Source: Acidimicrobiales bacterium
GTDB lineage: Bacteria > Actinomycetota > Acidimicrobiia > Acidimicrobiales > SZUA-35
Assembly (NCBI GenBank): GCA_013003535.1
Contig: JABDIY010000085.1
Span: forward strand, 1 to 50,759
Reading direction: 5' to 3'
DNA length: 50,759 nt
A program made the position numbers and the translations under genes. Shown in pieces: positions 25,953 through 35,144 of the stretch; the first letter of the stretch is position 1, and every line of letters starts with the position of its first letter. The notes beneath the pieces were generated by a model. It was not told where the DNA came from. It ran no database searches and was given only the letters and a program-made list of their open reading frames with translations.

Positions 25953-25987
25953 CTCAGATTTCGGGTCTTCGAACGCGCGCGCTCGAG

Positions 25988-26001
25988 AGGTCTTTAGGCC
26001 C
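25988..26001. promoter_or_regulatory. DosR/DevR-like box upstream of DUF1918 gene
   Basis: AGGTCTTTAGGCCC matches 11 of 14 positions of the mycobacterial DosR core GGGACTWWAGTCCC. It lies 77 bases before the DUF1918 start. In Mycobacterium tuberculosis a DUF1918 gene (Rv0569) is in the DosR regulon, which makes the site worth noting, but the match alone could be chance. Confidence 0.35.
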
Positions 26002-26077
26002 TATTGGTGGCCGAGCTCTGCGACAACTGTGAGAATGACCCGGTAGATCCGGAGACTCCGAAGAGAAAGGTGCTGCC

Positions 26078-26272
26078 ATGGAGGCCGAAGTTGGCGATCG
26101 AATCATCATCCGTTCCCGCAGTGTTGGCGGCAAGAATCGAGAGGGCACAGTCGTAGCCGTTGAAGGGGAGGGCGGCGGACCCCCATACCGGGTGCGGTGG
26201 GATGGTACCGAAGATGATCATTTGATCTATCCGGGCTCGGACGCCCGGATTTACCACGAGGCGGTGCGCTGA
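26078..26272 (+). CDS. DUF1918 small protein
   Basis: A 64-residue protein with the DUF1918 pattern: N-terminal VGDRIIIRS, central REGTVVAVEGEGGGPPYRVRW, and C-terminal DDHLIYPGSDARI. These small SH3-like actinobacterial proteins are of unknown function; in mycobacteria one is dormancy-induced. An AGAAAGG ribosome site precedes the ATG by about 8 bases. It lies 40 bases upstream of the debranching-enzyme gene and may be co-transcribed. Confidence 0.9.
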   Translation: MEAEVGDRIIIRSRSVGGKNREGTVVAVEGEGGGPPYRVRWDGTEDDHLIYPGSDARIYHEAVR

Positions 26273-26312
26273 ACCGGCGGCGAGGAATCAGCGAGGCTGA
26301 CGAGGTCGATTA

Positions 26313-28718
26313 ATGCTGGCAGACACGATCAGCGTGCTGAACGGCAATACGTTCGTGGTGAGCGACCGCCGAGGCGACGTGAACGCACGCGCTACGGCAA
26401 CCCACGGTTTGTTTCACGAAGACATGCGGTATCTGTCGCAGCTCGAGCTCACTCTCAACGGCAAAACGCCAAGTTTGCTTTCCACTGACGACGTGGCGTA
26501 CTACACCGCACAGTTCTTCATGATCCAACCGACCGGGTCACTCGTTGACGACGCCGAGGTTTCGGTGATCCGCCGGCGCACCATCGGCCACGGCTTCACC
26601 GACAGCATCACGATCCTCAACCACGGCACGAAGTCTGTCTCGTTACAGTTTCGAGCTGAAGCGGACGCCGACTTTGCGGACCTCTTCGAGATCAGGGAGC
26701 AGCTCAGCAAGACGGGAGAGCTCTATCAGCACGCGCAGGCCGACGAACTTGTCTTCGGATATCGCCGGGGGGAGTACTTGCGGGAGACTCGGATATCGAG
26801 CGACCGCAACGACGCGTTTTTCGAAGGAAACCATTTGTGTTTCGAGATCCAACTCGAGCCTCGGGGGGATTGGCACGTTCAGGTACGGGTGAAGATCGCG
26901 ATCGACATGCAGTCGACCATCAGTCCGACCACGCCGTCTGCCGGTGTAACTAGACGGCCCAATTCGATGGGAGAGAGTCTTACCGAATTCGTCAAACAGG
27001 CACCCGATGTCCGATCTGATTGGTCAACGATCGAGGAAACCTACAACCGATCTCTTACCGATTTGGCGGCTCTTCGTCTCCCCGCGTATGCGACCACCGG
27101 CTCGGTTGTACCGGCAGCAGGACTGCCGTGGTTCATGTGCATATTTGGACGAGACAGCCTGATAACCAGTTACCAGACGTTGCCATTTGTACCGGATTTC
27201 GCCAGGTCAACCCTGCGAATCCTGGCGCTCCTTCAATCCCAAACCTTCGATGACTTCCGCGACGCTGAGCCTGGCAAGATCATGCACGAACTCCGAAGTG
27301 GAGAACTCACCGCATTCGAAGAACGCCCGCATTCTCCCTACTACGGCACTGCCGACGCAACACCGCTTTTTCTCGTGCTCCTGGACGAATACGAACGCTG
27401 GACCGGCGATGAAGCACTGGTCCACGAACTGCAGCAGCCCGCTAGGGCGGCGCTGGAGTGGATCGAGAATTCTGGAGACCGTGACGGCGATGGCTTTGTG
27501 GAGTACCAGCGTCGGAACATCACCACTGGTTTGGAGAACCAGTGCTGGAAAGATTCTCATGATTCGATCGTGTTTGCAGACGGATCCGAGTCGTCCTTGC
27601 CGCGGGCAACGTGTGAAATTCAGGGTTACGTCTATGACGCCAAAGTCCGGACCGCCCGGTTGGCCCGCCAGTTCTGGGGCGATGACAGCCTGGCCGACCG
27701 ACTCGAGGTAGAAGCCGCCGAGCTGAAGGTACGTTTCAACCAGGAGTTTTGGATCCCCGAACGGGACTGCTTCGCACTTGCCCTCGACGGGGACAAGCGG
27801 CAAGTCGACGCTCTCACTTCGAACATCGGGCACCTGTTGTGGAGCGGCATCGCCGATGATGACAAAGCTCATGCGTGTGCTGGTCATCTCGTTGGCTCTG
27901 CGCTGTTCTCCGGCTGGGGGATTCGTACGATGGCCAGCACGGAAGCCCCATACAGCCCGGTGGGCTACCACACGGGCACCGTCTGGCCGCACGACAATTC
28001 GCTCATCGCTCATGGACTTGCCCGCTACGGACATCATCAGGAAGCGGCGCTTGTGGCGCTGGCGATCTTTCAGGCCAGCACCTACTTTCGAAACCGTCTT
28101 CCCGAGGCATTTGCCGGATACTCCCGAGATCTCACCAACTTCCCGGTGGAATTTCCCACGGCGTGCAGCCCCCAGGCCTGGGCCGCCGGCGCACCACTGT
28201 TGTTGTTGCGCAGTTTGCTCGGTTTGGAACCGCTTGGCTTCCGGTTGCACATGAATCCCAGTCTTCCCGAGGAGATCGGCCGAATCGACATCACGGGGAT
28301 CCGCGGCCGCTGGGGCCGAGCGAATGCCTTCTCGCAAAGTTCGTCGGTCTCGCCCGGCTCGCCGCCCGCAGACGGCACCATTGAACAGGTGTTCACCACG
28401 CTGTCGAGTCAGGTTGGATCGGGCGACCTGGCCGATATCTCCGGTCCGATCCAAATTGATCTTCAGGACGGGGCAAGCTGGCACTTGTCGGTCGAACGCG
28501 GCCAATTGCTCGTCGAGCGAGCCCACAAACCAGCCGACTGCGTACTCACAGCGCGCGGCCGAGACTTGCTCGATGTGTATCGCGGAAAGAAGACACCGAA
28601 CGTCGTCGCGATGCAGGGCAATATCAAGGTCGAGGGCGACGTGACGCTGTCGCTGACCTGGGGAGCACTTCTGGCTGCGGCCGGAACGCGCTCGCGCCTA
28701 TCAACGGGCGCCCACTGA
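26313..28718 (+). CDS. Amylo-alpha-1,6-glucosidase-like enzyme with C-terminal SCP2-like domain
   Basis: An 801-residue protein. Residues 1 to 210 form the beta-rich GDE_N_bis domain (NTFVVSDRRGDV; HGLFHEDMRYLS). Residues 240 to 680 form an alpha/alpha-barrel glycosidase (PWFMCIFGRDSLITSYQTLPF; GYHTGTVWPHDNSLIAHGLARYG) of the glycogen-debranching class. Residues from about 688 to 795 resemble an SCP2 lipid-binding domain (WHLSVERGQLLVERAHKPADCVLTA; then MQGNIKVEGDVTLSL). The first two parts are usual in actinobacteria; the SCP2 tail is not something I know in debranching enzymes. A GAGG seven bases upstream supports the start. It may trim alpha-glucans; the lipid-domain role is open. Confidence 0.85.
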   Translation: MLADTISVLNGNTFVVSDRRGDVNARATATHGLFHEDMRYLSQLELTLNGKTPSLLSTDDVAYYTAQFFMIQPTGSLVDDAEVSVIRRRTIGHGFTDSITILNHGTKSVSLQFRAEADADFADLFEIREQLSKTGELYQHAQADELVFGYRRGEYLRETRISSDRNDAFFEGNHLCFEIQLEPRGDWHVQVRVKIAIDMQSTISPTTPSAGVTRRPNSMGESLTEFVKQAPDVRSDWSTIEETYNRSLTDLAALRLPAYATTGSVVPAAGLPWFMCIFGRDSLITSYQTLPFVPDFARSTLRILALLQSQTFDDFRDAEPGKIMHELRSGELTAFEERPHSPYYGTADATPLFLVLLDEYERWTGDEALVHELQQPARAALEWIENSGDRDGDGFVEYQRRNITTGLENQCWKDSHDSIVFADGSESSLPRATCEIQGYVYDAKVRTARLARQFWGDDSLADRLEVEAAELKVRFNQEFWIPERDCFALALDGDKRQVDALTSNIGHLLWSGIADDDKAHACAGHLVGSALFSGWGIRTMASTEAPYSPVGYHTGTVWPHDNSLIAHGLARYGHHQEAALVALAIFQASTYFRNRLPEAFAGYSRDLTNFPVEFPTACSPQAWAAGAPLLLLRSLLGLEPLGFRLHMNPSLPEEIGRIDITGIRGRWGRANAFSQSSSVSPGSPPADGTIEQVFTTLSSQVGSGDLADISGPIQIDLQDGASWHLSVERGQLLVERAHKPADCVLTARGRDLLDVYRGKKTPNVVAMQGNIKVEGDVTLSLTWGALLAAAGTRSRLSTGAH

Positions 28719-28815
28719 TTGGCTTTCACTCCGTAGCCGGTGACCTTCGGCTCTTGTCGATCATTGCTGAGGATGCTGGCATGAAGGGCGAGGATCAACG
28801 CAGAGGACTGTCACC

Positions 28816-29646
28816 ATGAAATTGACCAAAGCCCGGCCGGAGACGCAGAAGAAAAAGCACCGAATGCGACCCGCTCACCACGCTAGTTCCAGGGCGGAAG
28901 GGTTGGCTCAACCCGGTATCGAGATCATGGCGGCCACGGCGGCCGGTCTGACCAAGATCTATGGCGAGGGGGAAACCGAGGTAGTCGCTCTGGATCATGT
29001 GGACATTGGTTTTGAGGCAGGAAAACTCACCGCCATCATGGGCCCTTCCGGTTCCGGCAAATCCACCCTGATGCACTGCATGGCCGGGCTTGACTCGGTG
29101 ACCGACGGCGAGGTCCGGGCCGGTGATGCAGTGATATCCGAGCTCTCAGACAAAGACCTGACTCTTTTGCGTCGTGAACGAATGGGGTTCATCTTCCAGG
29201 CCTTCAACCTCGTTCCTACACTGACGGCTGAGGAGAACATCCTGCTGCCATTGCTGCTTGGCGGCCGCAAACCCGACAAGGACTGGGAGGCCAAAGTTGT
29301 GGCGAGCCTCGGGCTGGGTGACCGGCTGCACCATCGGCCAGATCAGCTGTCAGGCGGCCAGCAACAACGCGTTGCGGTTGCTCGAGCGCTGGTGACGCAA
29401 CCAGCGGTCATCTTCGCTGATGAACCGACCGGCAATCTCGACTCGAAAAGCGGGGAAGAGGTCCTGGGGTTCTTGCGTCGGGCAGTGGACGACTGGCATC
29501 AAACCGTGGTGATGGTGACCCATGATCCCAAGGCGGCTTCTTATGCCGACGTGGTCGTTTTCCTCAGAGATGGCCAGCTGGTTGGACGCCTCGAGAACCC
29601 GACTACTGACGAGGTGCATGATCAGATCAGAGCACTCGAGACCTGA
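28816..29646 (+). CDS. ABC transporter ATPase, MacB/LolD type
   Basis: A 276-residue ATPase. Walker [10 protein letters not shown] at residues 76 to 84, signature [15 protein letters not shown], Walker [13 protein letters not shown], and a switch His in MVTHDPKAA. It should power the permease encoded 5 bases downstream. The first 37 residues are basic and unusual for the family; a second ATG at 28927 would give a normal length, but the ribosome-site-like GAGGA lies before the first ATG at 28816. Confidence 0.93.
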   Translation: MKLTKARPETQKKKHRMRPAHHASSRAEGLAQPGIEIMAATAAGLTKIYGEGETEVVALDHVDIGFEAGKLTAIMGPSGSGKSTLMHCMAGLDSVTDGEVRAGDAVISELSDKDLTLLRRERMGFIFQAFNLVPTLTAEENILLPLLLGGRKPDKDWEAKVVASLGLGDRLHHRPDQLSGGQQQRVAVARALVTQPAVIFADEPTGNLDSKSGEEVLGFLRRAVDDWHQTVVMVTHDPKAASYADVVVFLRDGQLVGRLENPTTDEVHDQIRALET

Positions 29647-29651
29647 CCGCC

Positions 29652-32204
29652 ATGCGACTCATGCTCCAACTCAGCCTTCGGACGCTCTCCGCGAATCGTC
29701 TGAGGTTCATCCTCACTACCTTCGCAGTACTTCTGGGCGTGAGTTTCGTGGTTTCGTCCTTCGTGCTAACCGACGGATTGACCCGTACATTCGACACCAT
29801 CGTCGAAGACGCCAATGCCGGAATCGACGCCCAGGTACGGGCACGGAGCGACTTCGACGAGGTCAGCTTCACCTACCGTCCTTTCGACCAGTCCCTACTC
29901 GAGGTCGTCGCCGCTACCGAGGGTGTGGCGGAGGTCTTTCCCGGCGCCCAGAGCATGCGGATCATCCCGGTGAAAACCGATGGCGAACCGGTCAAGACCA
30001 CCGGCGCTCCCATTCTCTCCTTCAACTGGACCGGCTCGTCGCCGTCGGTGACCGTGGTGGACGGTGTGGCTCCGCAGGGCCCAGGAGAATTCTCGCTGGA
30101 CCAGACCACGGCCGAGCGAGAAGGTTTCGTGGTCGGAGAAACCTACGGCGTTCTCGGCGTCAACGGCGTGGAGCCCCACACCCTGGTGGGTACAACCCGA
30201 TTCGGGGAGGAAAATGCCTTGGGCGGGGCCGTGATGCTCACGTTCACTCTCGATGAACTCCAACGACTCGATGGGACCGAAGGCCTGATCCAGTGGATCG
30301 AGGTCTCCGCCGTGGCCGGCGTCGAACCTGATGCTTTGATTGGGTCGCTGGAGGCCGCCCTCCCCAGCACCGTCGAGGCCGTCAGCAGCGAGGTGATCGT
30401 GGCTGAAGGGCAGGACGAGATCGGCGGGATCCTGTCGATCATCGGCAATATCCTCCTCGGCTTCGCGCTCGTAGCCGTATTCGTAAGCACTTTTATCATC
30501 AGCAACACGTTCAACATTTTGTTGGGGCAGCGGGTCCGCCAACTCGCATTGCTTCGAGCACTTGGAGCCAGCGCTCGTCAAGTCAAGTTCGGTGCGGTGC
30601 TCGAGGCCTTGATCGTTGGCGTGTTGGCGTCAGTTCTCGGCCTCGGTGGCGGAGTGCTCCTGGCCATCGGCTTGGCGGCGCTCATGGACGCAATGGGATT
30701 CGGTCTGCCCAGCATCGATCTGATCATCGCACCAAGGACCGTCGTCGTTGCAGTCGTCGTTGGAATCGGCGTCACCCTCATGGCGTCGCTATCTCCGGCT
30801 CGCCGGGCAGCACGAGTGCCTCCGGTCGCAGCAATGCGAGCCGGATTTCGGTTTGGGTCCGGTGAAGGAACCCGTCGCACGATTATCGCCGTTATTCTGT
30901 CAGTCTTGGGCAGTGCAGCCATCGCCTACGGCATCTTCGGTGGTTCCGACGACACCGGCCTGATCTTCCTGGCCCTCGGAGCCGGAGCCGTCCTCGTCTT
31001 TGTGGCGGTATCGATGTTCGCACCGCTGTTCTCCAGTCCAAGCGCGTCGTTTCTAGGGGCACCACTCGAACACTTGCCGGGTGCAAACATCACCGGGCAT
31101 ATCGCTCGCAACAACGCGTCGAGCAACAACAAACGAACCGCCTCCACTGCTGCGGGTCTGATGATCGGACTTGCACTTATCGCGATGGCCAGTGTCGTGG
31201 CCACCTCCCTCAAGGCTTCGCTGCGTTCTGAACTCGGTTCGACCCTGACAGCAGAATTCTTGGTCCTGCCCCCGAACGACGGAAACTTCAGCAACACGAT
31301 TGCAGCCCAGGTGAGTGCTCTACCAGAGTTCAGTGAAGTCTCGGCCGTGCGGTACGGCAACATGCGGGTGGCGGGGGAGGAGAAGGCTGTAACTGCCACG
31401 GACCTTTCTGTCGTCACAGACTTGCTGGACATCGACGTTCTCGAAGGTGACACGGTGAATGCCGCCGACCCATCGTCGATTGTCGTCACCAAGAAGGCGG
31501 CTGAGGAGCACGGTGTGGAGGTCGGCCAGGTTCTCGTTGTTGAATTCGCCGAGTCGGGAATGCGAGCCCTCACGGTGAGCGCTGTGTACGAGAACGACTT
31601 CCTGGTGGGTGACTATCTGATAGACCTCTCCGGCTGGGATCAGAATTTCGCCAGTACAAGCGACAACGTCATCTCGGCGAAAGTGGCACCGGGGGTCGAC
31701 TTGGCTGCGGCAGCTGCGGCGCTCGAGCCACTGGAACAAGCGTCGCCACAGCTGACCTTTCAGACCAAGGACGAATTCGCCGCCGACATTGAAGGTCAGC
31801 TGGATTCGCTACTGGTGGTCATCAACGTGTTTCTTGGACTAGCGATCGTGATAGCGCTCTTGGGAATCACCAATACAATGGCCCTCTCAGTCCTGGAGCG
31901 AACGCAGGAGATCGGGCTCATGCGAGCCATAGGGACCACTCGCCGACAGACCCGCTCCATGATTCGGTTGGAGGCTGGTGTGGTTTCGCTCTTCGGTGCC
32001 CTCCTGGGGGTACTGGTGGGCTTGGCGTTCGGCTGGGTCGCAGTCATCGCCATTCCTGATTCCTTCATCAGCAAGCTGTCCATTCCAGCCCAGACACTAG
32101 CTATCTACGTCGTCATCGCCACGATTGCCGGGCTCGTGGCAGCTTCAATCCCGGCCCGGCGCGCCGCCCGGTTGAACGTTCTGGACGCCATTGCGCAAAT
32201 CTGA
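29652..32204 (+). CDS. ABC transporter permease (FtsX/MacB family)
   Basis: An 850-residue permease. One N-terminal membrane helix (RFILTTFAVLLGVSFVVSSFVL) is followed by an extracellular MacB_PCD domain to about residue 250, three helices forming the first FtsX unit (270 to 400), a second extracytoplasmic part, and a C-terminal FtsX unit (700 to 850: LGITNTMALSVLERTQEIGLMRAIG). The doubled architecture is usual for actinobacterial permeases that export lipids, lipoproteins or peptides or that act in mechanotransmission. It forms a unit with the preceding ATPase (5-base spacer). It converges on the PAP2 gene. Confidence 0.93.
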   Translation: MRLMLQLSLRTLSANRLRFILTTFAVLLGVSFVVSSFVLTDGLTRTFDTIVEDANAGIDAQVRARSDFDEVSFTYRPFDQSLLEVVAATEGVAEVFPGAQSMRIIPVKTDGEPVKTTGAPILSFNWTGSSPSVTVVDGVAPQGPGEFSLDQTTAEREGFVVGETYGVLGVNGVEPHTLVGTTRFGEENALGGAVMLTFTLDELQRLDGTEGLIQWIEVSAVAGVEPDALIGSLEAALPSTVEAVSSEVIVAEGQDEIGGILSIIGNILLGFALVAVFVSTFIISNTFNILLGQRVRQLALLRALGASARQVKFGAVLEALIVGVLASVLGLGGGVLLAIGLAALMDAMGFGLPSIDLIIAPRTVVVAVVVGIGVTLMASLSPARRAARVPPVAAMRAGFRFGSGEGTRRTIIAVILSVLGSAAIAYGIFGGSDDTGLIFLALGAGAVLVFVAVSMFAPLFSSPSASFLGAPLEHLPGANITGHIARNNASSNNKRTASTAAGLMIGLALIAMASVVATSLKASLRSELGSTLTAEFLVLPPNDGNFSNTIAAQVSALPEFSEVSAVRYGNMRVAGEEKAVTATDLSVVTDLLDIDVLEGDTVNAADPSSIVVTKKAAEEHGVEVGQVLVVEFAESGMRALTVSAVYENDFLVGDYLIDLSGWDQNFASTSDNVISAKVAPGVDLAAAAAALEPLEQASPQLTFQTKDEFAADIEGQLDSLLVVINVFLGLAIVIALLGITNTMALSVLERTQEIGLMRAIGTTRRQTRSMIRLEAGVVSLFGALLGVLVGLAFGWVAVIAIPDSFISKLSIPAQTLAIYVVIATIAGLVAASIPARRAARLNVLDAIAQI

Positions 32205-32218
32205 CGACTCGACTGCGC

Positions 32219-32818
32219 TCAGCTGAGTTGGTGCTGATTGTTCAGCACGTGGTTGACCAGATGGCCACAAAGAAGCCCGAGCGTCACGCCCTCGACAACA
32301 TCCAAGGGAAGATGCGCTCCCACGTACATTCGTGCGGCGCCGGTGACACCAGCCACCATTACGGCGGAGCTGCGGGCCATAGGGCCGGCGCCGCGGGTGG
32401 CGATCAAGGCCAGTGTGGTGGCGACCGCAGCGTGACCTGAAGGAAAGCCCAGTCCCGATTGCGCTGATCCTCTAACGGTCACATCGGCCAGGCAGGCCGA
32501 AGGCCGACCTCGGCCGACGATCGGCTTGATTATTTTGACGCCGCTCCAAACGGCGATGCCGGCAACCAACGACGCGGCCGCAGTCTGCTTCCGGCCTCGC
32601 TTGAGGAGCTCGGCCGAGACAACAACGACAGCAGCCAACGATCCGGACTGCATGACAACCCAAGCCGGCAAGTGCAGTGCATCATGAGCATCGTTGAAGG
32701 TACGAAATATTCGCTCTTCTCGGGCACTTACGCTGTGCCTACTGGCCTTCCAGCCCAAAGCAGCAGCAACGAGCACGCCGGTGGCAAGACCTAAGGACTT
32801 GACTTGATGAGGCATCAC
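32219..32818 (-). CDS. PAP2-family lipid phosphatase
   Basis: A 199-residue membrane phosphatase. All three catalytic blocks are present: KPIVGRGRP, PSGH (GFPSGHAAVAT), and R-x5-H-x3-D in ARMYVGAHLPLDVV. It likely removes phosphate from undecaprenyl-type or phosphatidyl lipids at the outer face of the membrane. The start overlaps the stop of the preceding lipoprotein gene (GTG at 32818 giving GTGA, or ATG at 32815). It is the last gene of an operon with the PAP2-kinase fusion. Confidence 0.92.
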   Translation of the reverse strand: MMPHQVKSLGLATGVLVAAALGWKASRHSVSAREERIFRTFNDAHDALHLPAWVVMQSGSLAAVVVVSAELLKRGRKQTAAASLVAGIAVWSGVKIIKPIVGRGRPSACLADVTVRGSAQSGLGFPSGHAAVATTLALIATRGAGPMARSSAVMVAGVTGAARMYVGAHLPLDVVEGVTLGLLCGHLVNHVLNNQHQLS

Positions 32819-33375
32819 AGCTCCTCGTCGATGAAGCTGTCCCGGATGTTCTCATTGAGCGCATCGCGAGAGACGAGTACGAGGCTGTTCCCGAGGTCGA
32901 TCGAGAGCGCGGCGGAGTTGTCCGCATTGAAGTCGAAGTCCCACCACACGCAACCTCCGGGGAAGACGTAGTACCGCTGGGCACGGAAGGATGGCGTGAT
33001 CCGAACAATGTATTCGAATAACTCAGCTCCATCGAGATCGCTGGGCAGGGAAACCGCGTCGCTCGTATCGCAGGACTCTTTGAACCAAAGGACGGCCGCT
33101 ACCGTTCCGGCACGATCCGAGTCCATTCGGATCGTTGTTCCTTGTTGTGTGATTTCGACGGTTTGAACGGTCCAGCCTCGGGGGAGTTCGGTGAGGCACG
33201 GGACGAGTTCGGCCGACGGCACTGATTGTGCGACAATGAGCGTGGACTGTCCGTTCTCACACGTTGGGGCCGAGAGCGAGCTGGAGACCGAACAGCCTCC
33301 CGTCAGGGCGAGGAGAAAGACGGATACGGCCAGCTGGGCGCATCGTTGCCGCCAAGTGGTCCAGAGGATCCTCAT
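32815..33375 (-). CDS. Lipoprotein of unknown function
   Basis: A 186-residue protein with a short basic N terminus, a hydrophobic core and the lipobox LTGGC, so it is probably an extracellular lipoprotein. The mature part contains several cysteines (including PTCENG, VPCLTE, ESCDTS, GGCVWW) that could form disulfides. No known domain recognised. Both ends overlap neighbours: ATGA with the kinase fusion and about 4 bases with the PAP2 gene, so it works with them. The start at 33375 is fixed by the ATGA overlap. Confidence 0.8.
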   Translation of the reverse strand: MRILWTTWRQRCAQLAVSVFLLALTGGCSVSSSLSAPTCENGQSTLIVAQSVPSAELVPCLTELPRGWTVQTVEITQQGTTIRMDSDRAGTVAAVLWFKESCDTSDAVSLPSDLDGAELFEYIVRITPSFRAQRYYVFPGGCVWWDFDFNADNSAALSIDLGNSLVLVSRDALNENIRDSFIDEEL

Positions 33376-35063
33376 GTGAGACCGATGTCGTTCAAGCTGC
33401 CCACGAACACTGCAAGGAGTGCAATTGTCACGACCGTCACCCAGAGCGTGAGGCCGATTCTTCGGACCGACCATCTCTGGATCGAGACCATTGGACGCTC
33501 AGGGGCGAGTTCGCGGAAGCATTCCAAGAGCGCTCGACCGTCCTTCTTCACGCTCGCCCTCAACGCAGAGGGGAGTGTCACGCCTCGGGATGCGGCAAAC
33601 GCTTCCGCAATCTCTTGCTCGCTGAAGTGTTGAAGCGCTCGCTCATAGACGAGTTCGGGCGAACTTCCCAGAGCCAGGACCAACATCATGTTCGCCAGGT
33701 CCACAGCCTGGCGCCACGGCGACGGCCGGACCTCGCCGAATGCCACATCGATCAGACGAAGCCGATCGCCTTGCACCATGATGTTGGCCGGTTTGATATC
33801 TCGGTGGGCCAGGCCCGCACCCCACATCTGAGCAACGGTGGTCAAACCGGCGTCGATAAGGCTCGTCGTCACGCGGACCTCACCGATTTCTCGACCTCCT
33901 TGGATGAACTCGGCTACGAGGAGGTACTCGTGATCTGGGGTTATCTCCACGATCCCCATCGGCTCCATGCAGTCGATGCCCGCCCTGCGCATGACATGAA
34001 GCATGTAGTCCTCGTGTTGAATGAGTCGCCGGACTGAACTGAAGCGTTGTTCGTCCTCCAGTCGGCCATAGCGCAAGGTCCGGAAGAGCTTGTAGGAGCG
34101 ATCCGAGCGCAGGTGGCTGCGAGAATACAGTTTGGCGAAAACCCGGGAACCGTCTGCGGTAGCAATGCTGAGCGGCGTGGATCCGGCCGAGCTTTCAACA
34201 CCAATCAGCTGCACATCTGTAGCGGTGATACCGAGTTGGCTTTCCAGCCCGTTCCGAATTGCAGCCCCCCGGGCTCCAGCGATATCCAGATGAGCGGTCT
34301 TGCCGCCGCGGTAGGTGATGGGGAACACCGACTCCGGCGCCCAGAGTCGGTAGACGAGGAGTGTTACGGCGACTCCGACCGTGGCGGCGGCGAGAACGTC
34401 AGTGGGGTGGTCGACGGCAACGTACAGCTGGGCAAAACCAAACATGGCAACCAGCGCGGCGGACGCGAAGAACCAGGATCGCCGCCATCGCCCGAATGGC
34501 GCAAGCGTCAGACCGGCAGAGACAACGCTGGCGGCGAAGAGCGCTACGGGACGAGATGGCTGGGCAAACCCTTCCCAGGCCCCGATGATGGACACTCCCA
34601 GAGGTCGAGGCCGCCCGATTTGAACGGAGATGACCGTTGAAATGAAGGCCACGAGCGACAATGCGACGATGAGGAGAACCACGTGCCGTATTCTCCGGGC
34701 TGCCAGACCACCGATGATCGTGACCCAGCCCACCACGGGCGTAGCCCAGAATGTGCCAATCTCACTGACCTTTTGCATCGAGGGCGTAAGCCAGGACTGC
34801 CGGTTGTCCACGATCGGCCCCATCCATTCCAAGTCACGTTCGGTGATCCATACCTCCGGACCATCGAACAGAAACACCAAGGCCCAGACACAGGCCCATC
34901 CAGCAAATCCGATCAGCCAAGCAGCGGCGGTCGTGTTGAGTTCCCGGGGCAGCGGTGGAGGCTCTCCCGAGGGACGTCGTCGTTGGCCGGTCACTGGGGT
35001 GTGGTTGGCGATGATCAGCGCCTGGCCCTCAGGGCGAGTCTCCTCTGGTGCCACATCGCTCAT
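33372..35063 (-). CDS. PAP2-like membrane domain fused to a protein/lipid kinase domain
   Basis: A 563-residue fusion. Residues 40 to 260 hold about six membrane helices with a PAP2-like pattern, but the motifs are degenerate: IGRPRP is kept, PSGH is replaced by PSRP, and the last block is YVAVDHPTDV without the usual arginine. Residues 280 to 500 form a RIO/WaaP-like kinase with HRDIKPANIM (catalytic Asp and Asn) and IDVAFGE in place of the DFG motif. A hydrophobic helix closes the C terminus. The membrane part may bind lipid phosphate while the kinase acts on a lipid, sugar or protein; the substrate is unknown. The ATG at 35063 begins the conserved part. It is the first gene of a three-gene overlapping operon. 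Confidence 0.85.
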   Translation of the reverse strand: MSDVAPEETRPEGQALIIANHTPVTGQRRRPSGEPPPLPRELNTTAAAWLIGFAGWACVWALVFLFDGPEVWITERDLEWMGPIVDNRQSWLTPSMQKVSEIGTFWATPVVGWVTIIGGLAARRIRHVVLLIVALSLVAFISTVISVQIGRPRPLGVSIIGAWEGFAQPSRPVALFAASVVSAGLTLAPFGRWRRSWFFASAALVAMFGFAQLYVAVDHPTDVLAAATVGVAVTLLVYRLWAPESVFPITYRGGKTAHLDIAGARGAAIRNGLESQLGITATDVQLIGVESSAGSTPLSIATADGSRVFAKLYSRSHLRSDRSYKLFRTLRYGRLEDEQRFSSVRRLIQHEDYMLHVMRRAGIDCMEPMGIVEITPDHEYLLVAEFIQGGREIGEVRVTTSLIDAGLTTVAQMWGAGLAHRDIKPANIMVQGDRLRLIDVAFGEVRPSPWRQAVDLANMMLVLALGSSPELVYERALQHFSEQEIAEAFAASRGVTLPSALRASVKKDGRALLECFRELAPERPMVSIQRWSVRRIGLTLWVTVVTIALLAVFVGSLNDIGLT

Positions 35064-35144
35064 TGCGGATGCCGCTCGGAAAAGGGTGAGAGGGGGGGAA
35101 GCGCTGCCGAAACACACTGTCGAGAAACGTGAGAGACTCGGTTC

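Noticed and set aside
27207..28526. Open frame of 439 codons on the minus strand inside the debranching-enzyme gene
   Set aside because: It is antisense to a gene with strong motifs, has no domain pattern, and high-GC codon use commonly opens this frame.
32218..32227. CTCAGCTGAG palindrome between the ABC permease and PAP2 genes as a terminator
   Set aside because: Self-complementary without a loop and overlaps the PAP2 stop region; too short to support.
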